From: Allantophomopsis cytisporea
Taxonomy: Eukaryota > Ascomycota > Leotiomycetes > Phacidiales > Phacidiaceae
Reading direction: 5' to 3'
Length of the DNA stretch: 64,000 nucleotides
Assembly (NCBI GenBank): GCA_024752435.1
Contig: CP103023.1
Location: 1,302,001-1,366,000 of the forward strand
Positions 37,201 through 48,193 of this stretch are shown in pieces (the first letter of the stretch is position 1; every line of letters begins with the position of its first letter). Position numbers and translations under genes: made by a program. A model generated the notes under the pieces. It searched no databases. It was not told the origin of the DNA and was given only the letters and a program-made list of their open reading frames with translations.

Positions 37201-38434
37201 ATATCACATCAACCCTTTTCCCCCCTGCAACTTTGGGTGACGAGTGAATCGAGAACCGTGCCGTATGTTCTGACAGAGACTCTGCAAGAGTTGGTAGGTC
37301 ATCGTCATCCTCATCTTGAAGAGTCTCAGTATGTTCGATGCTCTTATTGAGATTTTGTGGGAACGCCACAGGCGAGGTTGGTGGCGTATCATGTAACATT
37401 TCGTCAACTCGTCGTGGCGAGCTCGATGGAGCTGGTTCATCCTCGGGCATGTTGGCAGGCTTGTAGTTGAACTTAGCAAACAAGCTAGCCTTAGTGACCT
37501 TCTTTTTTGTCCTTGCTTCGTGCGCTAGTTGCATGTTCCTGCTCATACGTTGCGTCTCTCTGTGCATTTCCTCTAGTGCTTTCTTGCTTGCCTTGCGAGT
37601 AGGTCTAGCTTGCTGTGTAAGACGCTGACCTGCCTCAGTATCACTGCCTTCCTGTGCTTCGTCATCAGAGAGAGATTTCTGGAATCTCGCTTTTTCAGCC
37701 AATTCCTGTTCCTTCAATCTCCTGGCCTCAGTTTGTTGAGCCTCACGCTCTTTCCGCTTTCGAGCCACAATCGCAAGCACGCGGGCGTTTTTGGTCAGGT
37801 TCTCAGGGAGATCAGCGTCGGAGTCCGATACATCTCGAGCAGGGCTTCCAGCTCTTGTTGAGCCAGGAGATACAAACATCCCCCCTGGAGATGACAGGGG
37901 GTTTTCTTGAGCTGCTTCTGGGGTTGCCGATCTTAGAGGCCGGCGATTGCGAGAACGTTTGGAGACAGTCACATCCTCATCCTCATCATCATCAACCATA
38001 TCATTTTTTCCGCTTGTGGTATCCTGGACCACTGGAGGCGGAGTTGGTGATTTCTTGCTTCCCTTCAACAGCAGTTTTACTCTTTCTCTCGCATTGAGTG
38101 TTTCTCGAGTTTCGTTCTTTTCGTCATTGGCATCGACAGCCTGCATCCTTGCCGCTAATCTCCCTCGAGGTCTGAAAATTTCCTCTCCTGCGTCATCTTC
38201 CTCGTTGTCGCTTTGTTGTACCGACTGCTTGGTGGCGGGTGATGCACCTCTGGAAGATCGACTAATTTTGTTTTTTGTAGGTGATCGATAGTGACTTTCA
38301 GAGCTAATATTTGACTCGTTATCGGAATTATCACTTATAGAATCTAGCATTGCTTGGAGTCTTGATTTTGACGTGATCTGTGGAGATTCCATTTCGTCTT
38401 CTGAGGCTGGCGACAAAGCGCGGGGAGATGCCAT
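34281..38434 (-). CDS. MRC1: Mediator of replication checkpoint 1 (Mrc1/claspin)
   Basis: S-phase checkpoint adaptor that travels with the replisome and carries the Mec1/ATR signal to the Rad53/Cds1 kinase. Two exons, 35376-38434 and 34281-35322, are joined across a 53-bp intron (GTATGT, ACTAAC branch, AATAG), giving 1366 residues, within the range of filamentous-fungal Mrc1. The protein is highly charged throughout, with an extreme Asp/Glu stretch around residues 585-685. A cluster of SQ/TQ sites at about 800-860 (ASQIPASQ, VETQ, DFSQ, GTQ, MTQ) is the expected checkpoint-kinase target region. The conserved MRC1 domain (about 955-1100) spans the intron and includes EDEYAGLGGASDDESGGEED, ERQIAAFFAEKDRQNDE and RRKRGADYDLSDSDDD. 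The C-terminus is a basic helix followed by GLFGKGKFE. Start: first ATG, at 38434 on the minus strand. Confidence 0.95.
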
Positions 38435-39642
38435 AATGGCTATGGAGCTGGATATGATTCCGCGAATTGACTTCTAAGATTTGGTTTTGGTTAGATATTA
38501 GCTGAGGAACATGAAAATGGTATCCAACAATCTTTGTCTTCGTAATTGACGGATGATCAAAATGGTGTTGTTATTGAACTCGCTCGTCACGAGAGCGTTG
38601 AGTAGATCTGGTAGACGCGTGAGATCGCGTCTGCGTTTCGCGACGTGAATAAGGCTGAAATTGTTTTCTTGTCAAGGCACGAGGCTGGCATGGGGTCCAG
38701 CTCAGCGAGTTGAGTGGGTGTCGAAAATTACCACCTACCTACCAGCTCCGGTGCTACTACGTATGCCGAGTATCCCCTTAGAACCGAGAAACTCAATACA
38801 TGGTGGTGGCCGGGGTAGGAACTTTGTAATTACATTCAATACAATTTCGCATGCTTGCTTGAAGTTCAGGTACTGAGAAGTAGGAGAAGGTATTAGGTAG
38901 CAAAGGAGACACTAAGATACTAGGTATAGCAGATCAATTTAAGGTTAAAGTATAAGAATATATATAGTGTTTCCTGTTGATGTATTTATATATACACTTC
39001 GTAAATACATAGATTGAAGGCTATCATTATCACTGAGCCATTGCCATCTTAGCTATTCTATCAATATTCTGTAACTCCTTATGTATAGTTGCGTATTGCC
39101 CCTGATATCGTGGTTGATATAGTGCATCGTCGTTTTCACATCACCCCATTGCTATCGTTCTTCTCCACGTTGTTCAGATACAACACTAGGGAACGGGAGA
39201 TATCGTAATACAACAGAATATGATGTAGATAGAAAGATACTTCGCCATGCCTCTTGGGTACATTAGCATCACGGCATGGTGAGATGCAGTGTTGCGCGGC
39301 CACAGACAACATATCCTACCTTCGAAAATGCTACCCGATCATTATCCCGTGAGCAGACAAACAAATCTCTTTTGATGTCCTGCCACGCCTGCTTCCACTG
39401 CAAACCTCTGAGCTGTTGCCGAATTAAATGCGGTTAGACTAGCTAGGTATAATGTATGTATGTTTATCTTACAATAAGGTACCTACCTACCTGTAAGTTA
39501 GTCATTGACTTTGTTTCATGTCAAGTCGTTTATACTCCCGCTAAGCTAGAGCCATGTATTTGCCGTTATAAAGCCATGAACCCCCACTTCCCGTCTCATT
39601 ACATTCTTCTACTATCCATTGCCTGCCTGCCTTGAATTCAAT
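38435..39642. other. Divergent intergenic region MRC1 / carboxylesterase
   Basis: A 1.2-kb shared upstream region. The MRC1-proximal part contains an MCB-like ACGCGT (near 38614), a site expected at G1/S-regulated genes. An AT-rich block with TATATATA-type words lies at 38955-39000. CTAC/TACC repeats occur near 38730 and 39481. No gene seen. Confidence 0.6.
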
Positions 39643-41583
39643 ATGGAAGCCTCGATAACGTCGTCTTCTCCAAGCGTCATTCTCCCAACAAAGACAAGTC
39701 CACCCTATGACCAGCGGGTTGTTGGCAAGCGCTCACATAAATCTGGCGAGCTAGACGATTTCAGAGGCATTCCTTTCGGGTCTATTCCAGCTCGTTGGAG
39801 ACACTCCTATGTGCGGACGAGTCTCCCTGACGATACGTTCCATGCGATTAAGAATGGGTATGTCTCATAAGCACTGGAATTGGTATCACAGCATGGAACA
39901 GCTGATCCGAATTTTATAGTCCAAAGTGTCCCCAGCTTCCGGAGCCAAATAACTCGGAGGGGGGTTTCAATGCTACCATTCCCTTCCCATCAGATGTGAC
40001 TGAGTCGGAATTTGACTGCCTGAATTTATTCATTGTCAGGCCTTCGAGAGAGGCCCTGACTCAAAGGGGGCATGACCCTGACAAACTACTTCCAGTCTTC
40101 ACATGGATTCATGGCGGTGCCTATGGCTTTGGAGCATGCACAGATCCTATGTGGGGTATGCTTCTATTAATAAGGACCATTCGAGAAATGATATCGCTAA
40201 TCGTTCATTCTAGATCCATCAAACCTTGTTTGGGAGGCTTTGAGTCTGGGCAAGCCGTTCATCGCTGTGTCACTGAATTATCGCCTCAACATATTTGGTT
40301 TCGCAGCAACCTCAGCCATGATTGAAGCTCAACACCCCAATGAAACTAAAGGTGTTAATTTTGGATTAAGAGACCAGAAAGTGGGGATTCAGTGGATAGC
40401 CAACAACATCTCAGCATTTGGTGGAGATCCACAACGAAACACGATTGCTGGTCAGTCGGCTGGTGGCAATTCCACCCATGTGCATGCGTTGGAGGCTAAA
40501 ATCAACCGGTTTACACCACTGTTCCGAAAGGCTATAGTTCAATCTGGAGCTGTAGGTTGTTGTGGACCCGTTTCACTGGCAGGTGCAGAGGTCCAATGGG
40601 ACAAGCTATGCAAGGTGCTGGGGGTCTCGTCCAACGACAAGAATAGAGAGCTCGATACGATGCAGAAAGTCACAGTACAAGAGCTAATGCAAGCATCAAG
40701 AGAGCTGATGTGGTTTCTCTTCCCACTGGTGAATGATCAGTTGACTCTAGACTTTACTGCGGAACTTGATCCTGTTCTTGTCAATCTGGGAGAGACTTCG
40801 AGCGTAAAAAATCTCGAGCATGATGACGTACCAATTGACGTCCTGCTCGGCGATGTAGCTAATGAGGTGAGTTTATTGCTTTTCTTGCCGTACAATGTGA
40901 CTGAATCATATTTATAGGGGTATCTCTACTATTACCAAGTTGCATCTGTCACGAGTTTCGAGAGTGTTCAAGAAAAGTTCTTTTCGAGCAATGTTGATCC
41001 CCAGATCGTCAGAAAAACGCTGGATCTTTATGGAGTCACCCCAGAAAATTCACTAGAAAACATGAAATCTGGGCTCTACCGATTTCTGGGCGAGGTACAA
41101 TTCAACTCTCCAGTCTTCATGGCATACGAATTCTTCGCTAGCAACAACCGACAAGGGAAGAATGGAGCTCGTAGAACAACATCACGGAGGTACAAATTCA
41201 ATGTCGGGAACCCTTTCAGTAATGGACCCAGCAAGCACTTACACGGCGTTGCACATCACTGTATCGATATGATATACATTTTCAACGCCTTCCCAAGTGA
41301 GATCATCCAGGCTGATCTTTTGCTCAACCCATCTGAAGCTACAAATGAACTTCTCCGACAGCGCGTACAGAAAGATTGGATTGATTTCATTGTTAGCGAC
41401 GGTGGGCAGGATGTTGATCAAGACATCGTTGTTCAGTATGATGTGGACCGAGTTACTCGGATGGTGAAGGCCTCGGAAGATGGATTTTTCACGCAGCAGT
41501 CAGTCAGATTTACTTTCATTAGTGAGCATATGGCAGAGATGAGGTCGCTTGTGAACGCATTTACCGGAATGGCAGTGTACTGA
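39643..41583 (+). CDS. Type-B carboxylesterase (alpha/beta hydrolase)
   Basis: Serine esterase/lipase of the cholinesterase-like family, 589 residues in four exons: 39643-39857, 39920-40155, 40214-40866 and 40918-41583. The three introns are 62, 58 and 51 bp, all GT-AG. Hallmarks are GPKCPQLPEP, ESEFDCLNLFIVRP, LPVFTWIHGGAYGFG (oxyanion hole), GGDPQRNT and the nucleophile elbow GQSAGG with Ser232. Likely catalytic acid Glu368 (VANEGYLYYY, split by intron 3) and His481 (HGVAHHCIDMIYIF). The usual GESAG Glu is Gln here. No signal peptide is visible (N-terminus MEASITSSSP), so the enzyme is probably intracellular. The substrate cannot be told from sequence; detoxification or secondary-metabolite ester hydrolysis are common roles. 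The start is the first ATG; the frame is open slightly further upstream but only from a TTG. Confidence 0.93.
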
Positions 41584-42217
41584 TTCAGGGTTCCGATATA
41601 CCTCGCCTTTATCTGCTAGAATTTGAACGTTACTTGTCTACTACTTCGTACCATCTTATCAACATCGAAGCATCACTCGGCTTATCATGTGATTGTGATC
41701 ATCAACTGCTAAACCGTTGCTCGATTCTAGTGAGGCGATTGAAAGAGGACTGTGCTACGCCTTTTGCAATCTAGGCCTGCGAATATAGCTGTATCATGTT
41801 GCAGAAGCAAAAATAAGTTAAATATGTTGTGTATATTGTGCCTATGTATGATTCTCATAATCTCACTTGGTGTCAGTTCTATGCTATGGAATCTCAGTGG
41901 GTGTCGGCTAGACTATCAATCAAGCTCCGATGCCCACTCAACTTCTTAATACACCCGCTGAGCTACGTACCAGCCCAGGTACACCACACTAAAACAAGCG
42001 CAACACTCACGCAGCCGATGGTGCCCGGGCGAAACCGCTGACAAGCGGGACGTTACCTCACACAAACATCAAACGATAGATCAGGTTCTGAGTAGACACA
42101 CCTGATACCGCTTTGCACAGCTTACGAGAGTTTCCCATTTCTTCTGTTTGTTCTCTCCTATGGCAGCCTAAATCCTTCATTTCTTGTAAATAAGTTGTTA
42201 CTTAAGAAAAAGACATC
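41584..42217. other. Intergenic region carboxylesterase / molybdate transporter
   Basis: About 630 bp holding the 3' end of the esterase and the promoter of the transporter. Nothing else recognised. Confidence 0.6.
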
Positions 42218-43835
42218 ATGGGATTTCTAGATCTCCGTCGTTTTCACAGTCATAATGTTTCGACGTTTCGGCGCTCTCCTCTGGCTGAGGTGTCAGGTGC
42301 CCTTGGCGACTTAGGAACTCTTTTGCCCTTGATGATCGCCTTGGCCGTCAATAACTCCATATCTCTGTCTACAACACTTGTGTTCTCTGGCATTTTCAAT
42401 ATCCTCACTGGTGTTGTATTTGGCATCCCACTTCCGGTGCAGCCGATGAAAGTAAGTTATGAGTCGTTTTCAGATCTTGAGTCCTTTTATCATACCTTCT
42501 TATAAATAGTTAGTTGGGAACTATGGTTGATGGTGAAAATCACTTGAAGTCCAAAATTTACTAAAATCTCATCTAGGCCATAGCTGCTGTTGCAATATCC
42601 CGTCAGTTCACCATTGCCGAAACAGTTTCTGCAGGCTTCCTGGTATCAGGCGTGGTCTTCATTTTCAGCATCACTGGTCTCCTCCAATGGTTCACGCATG
42701 TCATTCCAACACCTGTGGTGAAGGGTATCCAAGTGGGAGCTGGTCTATCACTTGTGATTTCCGCAGGAACGACTTTGCTACAACCTCTTGGGTGGACTAC
42801 CCCAAATTGGGCCGATAATAGACTATGGGCTTTGTTCGCCTTTCTTGCTTTATTGGTGACCCAAAAATTCAAGAAAATACCATACGCTCTCGCAATATTC
42901 GTCCTTGGGCTTATGTTCTCTGCTATATTGGCTGGAAGAAGTGAGCTTCCAGACTTCAAAATTTGGCATCCAAAAGTATACGTGCCATCTTGGACGTCAT
43001 TCAAAGTAACTATCATCTGCAAGTCTCACAAGTCAGCTGGCTAACCTCTTTCCTGTAGACGGGCGCTTTAGATGCAGGCCTGGGACAAATTCCACTCACG
43101 ACGCTGAATTCCATCATTGCAGTCAGCTATCTCTCAGCTGACCTCTTGCCAAATATTCCTGCTCCGAGTGTCACTGCTATGGGTCTAAGTGTTGCATTGA
43201 TGAACTTGACCGCAGGTTGGTTTGGCGCCATGCCAGTATGCCATGGATCGGGGGGTCTAGCTGCTCAATATCGCTTCGGCGCGCGCAGTGGTGCCAGCAT
43301 CATAGCTTTGGGAACCTTTAAAGTTCTGCTAGGCCTCTTCTTTGGAGAAACACTGGTAGGATTACTCCGCCAATATCCCAAAAGTCTCCTAGGCATCATG
43401 GTGTTCGCTGCTGGTCTCGAACTTGCAAAGGTCGGAGAGAGTGTGAACCATGGTGCAAGGGATCTTTGGGAGGCTTCAGAGGCAGATGCCAGTGCTCCAA
43501 ACACTGGTCAGTCTACTCCATTACCTCTACCTCATGTGGGTAACAATACTCATATGCAAACAGGTTCTGGCGAAGGCGGACTCTCTGACATAAAAAGACA
43601 TAAGCATATCACTGATGAAGAGCGGAACCAACGTTGGCTGGTTATGCTGATGACCATCGGCGGACTTTTAGCTTTCAAGAACGATGCAGTTGGATTTGCG
43701 GCAGGCATGTTGTGTCACTGGAGCTTTCAATCTCAGCACTTGCGAGTATCTTGGGCAAGCTGGCGGCAAATCAGGAATGGAGAACACCCACGGAACATCT
43801 CAGCAGAAGAAGAAGAGGCTTTGCTATCTGAATAG
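42218..43835 (+). CDS. MOT1-type molybdate transporter
   Basis: Multi-pass membrane protein of the MOT1 (SulP-related) family, which imports molybdate for molybdenum-cofactor enzymes such as nitrate reductase. It has 479 residues in three exons: 42218-42451, 42577-43005 and 43059-43835, with introns of 125 and 53 bp in phase 0. Family motifs are SPLAEVSGALGDLGTLLPLM near the N-terminus, GIPLPVQPMKAIAAVA rebuilt across intron 1, TPVVKGIQVGAGLSL, and MPVCHGSGGLAAQYRFGARS in exon 3. About ten hydrophobic segments are separated by short loops. A polar loop around residues 350-400 (GQSTPLPLPH, SDIKRHKHITDEER) is longer and less conserved. C-terminus ends EEEALLSE. Sulfate transport is the main alternative, but the two motif blocks favour molybdate. 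Function is by family only. Confidence 0.92.
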
Positions 43836-44772
43836 CAATCTAACGATTACGACCACGACTTCAAGGGGTAGCTTTGTGATGGGTTTACGATTTTGGCGAG
43901 ACCTTTGGGAGCTTGCAGGCCGGCATTCTCATATTCATAACGTGGACTTATAGCTGCTGATTTGCATCTGCGGCGTGTAAGGATGTACGAAGATGTGTTT
44001 AAAGGTCATCCGACGTGAAGCCATGATGGTCTGATACGAATATCATACAATAATAAACGCCGAACTCTACACGTTCTGATAGTGACAGTCCGTTTATAAT
44101 TGTGCATAGACCAATCACAAGTACTACGATAGCATGTTAGGCGTTGCTCCTCAGTGATTTCGATATAGCATTTCTCGCCATATATACACACATCCTTCAA
44201 CCATTAACGAAGTGACTCGAGCTGGTCTGTCAGCGATGGCAATGATCTAATGTCCACAGTAGAGCTTCATCAGTCGACTTGAGCTATCAAGGATAGACCT
44301 CATAGTAAATGCCTAGATGACTGATAATATGTGCTCAACTCTCCGTACACGGCGAGCGAAACAATTATTTTGCGGCCGGCCATGCAGGTAGTAATGAAAA
44401 TAAGGTAATTTTGAGCATCTACTGTGGAGCTAATACGCGGACCAGGGATGTACTATGTAGTGCGGGCAGCTCCGTTCAAAGCCTTAAGGTTCTACTCCGA
44501 GCTCGGCTCAAGAAATCAGATGGGATTCCACAAGAAAATCCCATGATAATTGAGTCAATCCCCCAATATCTAAGAATTCGGAAAATCCAAAGAATTCTAA
44601 TCGGGGTATCAACAGTCACAGCATCTGCCGTCTCAATTGCCAGCGCAGCTCCTGCATACCCCCCACGCCCCCAACTTCTCCGCTATATTCCGTGTAGCGT
44701 CATAGCGAAAACACATACGCTATCGCAGCAACATACCCGGTCACTACCCGCATTTAACACCCAACCTTCATA
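43836..44772. other. Intergenic region upstream of NADP-isocitrate dehydrogenase
   Basis: About 940 bp with the transporter 3' UTR and the IDP1 promoter. A CCCCCCACGCCCCC-like GC-rich word lies near 44659-44675, about 100 bp before the start codon. No gene seen. Confidence 0.6.
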
Positions 44773-46247
44773 ATGAATTCATCGTGGGCGCCGTTGTCGA
44801 GGAGTGTATACGCATCTATCACCAGATCGCAAGGACTACGAGCAGCACAGAGCGCACGAACACCCGCACAATTCGGCCCAGCCTTCACACAGTTCAGGAA
44901 GATGTCTTCAGGGTTCCAGAAGATCAAGGTCAAGAACCCAGTGGTGGAGCTGGATGGTGATGAGATGACTAGAATTATCTGGCAGGATATCAAGGATAAA
45001 TTCATTCACCCATACCTCGATATCGATCTCAAGTACTACGACTTAGGTCTCCCATACCGTGATGAGACCAATGATAAGGTTACTCTTGATGCTGCTGAAG
45101 CTATCAAGAAGTACTCTGTAGGAGTTAAGTGTGCAACCATCACCCCAGATGAGCAGCGTGTGAAGGAGTTTAAGCTCAAGCAGAGTGAGTCTGATTGTCT
45201 ACCATAAAGATTTCATAAATTAACATGCGCAAAGTGTGGCTCTCACCAAACGGCACAATCCGAAACCACCTTGGTGGAACTGTTTTCCGCGAACCCATCG
45301 TTATTCCCCGTATTCCGCGTCTTGTGCCAGGTTGGAAGAAGCCAATTATCATAGGTCGCCATGCTTTCGGAGACCAATACCGTGCTAAGGACTATGTAGC
45401 CAAGGGCAATGGCAAGCTCACCATGACTTTCACCCCAGAGGGTGGAAAGCCAGAAGAGATCGTTGTCTACGAGTTCAAGAACGGAGGTGGTGTCGCTCAA
45501 ACCCAGTACAACACTGACGAGTCTATCACTGGCTTCGCCCATGCTTCTTTCAAGCTCGCCCTTGCCAAGTCTCTTCCTCTCTACATGAGCACCAAGAACA
45601 CCATTCTCAAGAAGTACGATGGAAGATTCAAGGATATCTTCCAGGAGATCTACGAGAGCACCTACAAGTCCGAGTTCGAGGCCAAGAAGATCTGGTACGA
45701 GCACAGACTCATCGACGATATGGTTGCTCAGATGATGAAGAGCTCTGGAGGCTACATTATGGCGTTGAAGAGTATGTTTCACCAATATGAATGTAGCGAC
45801 ATGATACTGATACAATAAACAGACTACGATGGAGATGTCCAATCCGACATTGTCGCCCAAGGATTCGGTTCTCTTGGACTCATGACCTCCGTTCTTATCA
45901 CACCTGACGGCAAGACCTTCGAGTCCGAGGCCGCCCATGGCACCGTTACCCGCCACTACCGTGAGCACCAGAAGGGCAATGAGACCTCAACTAACCCAAT
46001 TGCCTCCATCTTTGCATGGACCCGTGGTCTTATCCAGCGAGGAACCATCGACGAGACACCAGATGTCGTCGCCTTCGCCGAGAGCCTTGAGAAGGCTTGT
46101 ATCGATACCGTCGACATCGATGGCATCATGACTAAGGATTTGGCTCTTGCCTGCGGAAAGACCGAGCGCAGCGATTATGTTACTACTACTGAGTACCTCA
46201 ACGCCGTCGAGAGAAGAATGAAGAACAACCTGAAGGAGAAGTTGTAA
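44773..46247 (+). CDS. IDP1: NADP-dependent isocitrate dehydrogenase, mitochondrial
   Basis: Oxidative decarboxylation of isocitrate to 2-oxoglutarate with NADP+, supplying NADPH and 2-oxoglutarate. It has 457 residues in three exons, 44773-45184, 45235-45771 and 45823-46247, with introns of 50 and 51 bp. Residues 1-43 are Arg/Ser/Ala-rich without acidic residues, a typical mitochondrial presequence. The catalytic body starts near FQKIKVKNPVVELDGDEMTR. The substrate motif MWLSPNGTIRN is rebuilt across intron 1. Arg179 in IIIGRHAFGDQ matches the arginine mutated in human IDH1 R132/IDH2 R172 and is intact. AAHGTVTRHYREH and NPIASIFAWTRGL are in exon 3. An in-frame Met at codon 44 (44902), immediately before the conserved body, could give a cytosolic form (see findings). 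The C-terminus is KEKL, not a canonical SKL peroxisomal signal. Confidence 0.97.
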
Positions 46248-46311
46248 ATGCCATTTTTATGTATATATATAGAGCCTAATACCAGCTGAAAGAAGAGGAA
46301 AAAAGGCAATT

Positions 46312-46938
46312 TCAAGCATTTAAGTCCATCTCATTTTGCTTGCAGGGTCCTTCATGTAGTACCTTATGTGAGGGAACCTTGTTATCCTTGGTGGGAATCT
46401 GGAGTGCTATGGTACTCTGCAGTGTTGGATAGGTTGTGATGTGGCCCAGAGTACTGACATTGGTGATATCGGCTGCAATTATGAGCCCATATACCCCACC
46501 TACAACCCAAGCTTCCGCTGTAGAATTTGGGAGTGTGATATGCGCCAGTCCTGAGGTGAATACAACGTACCTACGTCGAATAAGCCTTCATCGAAAATAT
46601 ATCGAGACTAGTTGTTCGGAAGCAGCTTCTTGGCCCCTTGATATCAAGCTTAAGTGTTCAGAAGTCAAATTTACTTACTGTACAGCCGGAGCATTATGCA
46701 TACCACCGCTATAATTACCGGGAACAACAGTAAGACTTGCATTTGCTGTTCCTCCCAGTTGCTGAATAGCTGTCCCAGATGTTCCCGCCTGGTCACTTGT
46801 CGTAAATGGTTGATCCAGTGTCCAACACTGTAGTATCGAGGCTCCGTTGCGTGCGGAGATAGCAGTCACATTGTAAGTCGTTGGTGTCGCTATTACAAGA
46901 GACAGAAGGACAGGGAATATGAGAGTATAGAAGTGCAT
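46312..46938 (-). CDS. Small secreted protein of an uncharacterised fungal family
   Basis: A 172-residue protein in two exons, 46679-46938 and 46312-46570, with a 108-bp intron (GTAAGT to GTAG). Exon 2 is not visible as an ATG-initiated frame and was found by splicing: NAPAVQ joins YVVFTSGLAHITLPNST in frame. Residues 1-18 form a clear signal peptide (MHFYTLIFPVLLSLVIAT). The mature part has several N-glycosylation sequons (NVT, NAS, NYS, NST, NVS) and two cysteines, one early (ILQCW) and one near the end (EGPCKQ), able to form one disulfide. I recall similar 160-180 residue secreted proteins in other filamentous ascomycetes, ending in a GLIIAAD block and VLHEGPC, with no known function. Stop codons of this gene and IDP1 are only about 65 bp apart in convergent orientation. 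Confidence 0.8.
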
Positions 46939-47568
46939 TGTGTAGTACTGTTGGTCTTTTAGATATATGGTACAGGGATTATGGAAATTGAGGGTTGTTC
47001 GGGACTATCATGCTTTCGCCAAAGTACCTGTCGTCTGTTTAAGTATTTGACTTTGCGGTGAAAGTTTCAGGAGCATTGTATAGTACATGTAACATGACGT
47101 AACTCAGCTGGGAATATTTGTGGAGTTCCATGGAATTTTGATTGTTTGGCTAGCTCAATGTATAGTAATATGGTAGCAGCATGCTGCCGTACTTAGTTAG
47201 GTATGCGGATATATGCTGATCAATATCTTACACAATAATGAGCTTATCCTAACAACTGCAGGTACTCCCTGTTTGCTAAGCAGACCACACAGTTGTTGAT
47301 ACAAGTGTTTAGCTAAGAGCAATTGCAAGAGGGTTTTTCTATTTGTGTAATTCAGGCCTTGATCTTTTATGTGAAACCTTCTATCATAAGCTCCTGAGGA
47401 CTTTTCGTGTCTAGTGAGTATATCTGTGAGAAGACATATCTGCACGATGCTGGGTCAGCCATCTGCTCTGACTTTGCATCCGCATAAACAAAATTCTAGT
47501 AGTCTGTATAATCAAAATTCGTCTGCAGAGCCCCATGTCTTGGACAACATTGCTTAAAATTAAGGTTC
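46939..47568. other. Intergenic region upstream of the small secreted protein gene
   Basis: About 630 bp between the secreted-protein start and the DTD stop, both on the minus strand. No additional gene or repeat recognised. Confidence 0.6.
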
Positions 47569-48193
47569 TCATCTTGCAAGTGGCGGAGTAACGGACATCT
47601 CCAACGTTACCTATGAAATTGTCAGCATTACTGCAAGTCACATTTCAATTGTCAACCTAGAACATACGGGACCGTCATTGACCAAAGCTACCTCCATCAT
47701 GGCTTGGAAGACGCCATTCTTGACTCTATCTGCCTCATAGAGTTCCTGGACTTTGGCAAAAAAGTACTGGTATAAATCTTTTGCATGATCTCCACCAGCA
47801 GCGCCATGAAAATCTGGCTTAGATCCCTTTGTAGTCTTTGCCAAGAGAGTGAATTGAGACACACACAATACCTCCCCTTCTATATCCTGTACATTATGTT
47901 TCCACTCATAGCTGGTCAGACGGTAGTTCAAAGGGTCAGGGAGAGACCTACTCGACCACCAGCCTCATCATCCCACATGCGCATCTTGAGCACCTTAGCT
48001 GCTAAAGCATCTGCTTCCTTCTCTGTGTCTCCAGGTGCTACAGCAGCAAACACAAGGATGCCTTTGCCTACGGATGAAACGACCTGCTTATCTACTGTCA
48101 CAGAGGCAGAAAGCACCCGCTGCAAAATAGCTGAAAACGATAAGCAGACTGTAGATGAGTACATGAGAGATGGCATATTCACAAACCTTTCAT
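47569..48193 (-). CDS. DTD1: D-aminoacyl-tRNA deacylase (DTD)
   Basis: Cytosolic proofreading enzyme that removes D-amino acids (and glycine from tRNA-Ala) from mischarged tRNA. It is 154 residues in four exons: 48187-48193 (only 7 nt, ATGAAAG), 47952-48130, 47668-47904 and 47569-47610. Introns are 56, 47 and 57 bp. Splicing restores the family N-terminus MKAILQRVLSASVTV, the GGR|WKHNVQDI junction, and the C-terminal NDGP|VTLEM. Both catalytic signatures are present: SQFTLLA, and NDGPVT with the Gly-cis-Pro pair that sits exactly at intron 3. The conserved VFAAVAPGDTEKEADALAAKVLKMRMWDDEAGGR block is intact. The length matches the family (about 150). No ATG-initiated frame would show this gene whole. 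Upstream it faces NOT3 across a 578-bp divergent promoter. Confidence 0.93.

Noticed and set aside
38940..39010. AT-rich block considered as a remnant of a RIP-mutated transposon
   Set aside because: Too short (about 60 bp) and without matching copies or coding remnants. More likely plain AT-rich promoter DNA.
45243..45968. Minus-strand open frame of 241 codons opposite IDP1 exons 2 and 3
   Set aside because: A shadow of the strongly biased coding strand. It crosses the IDP1 intron and matches no family.
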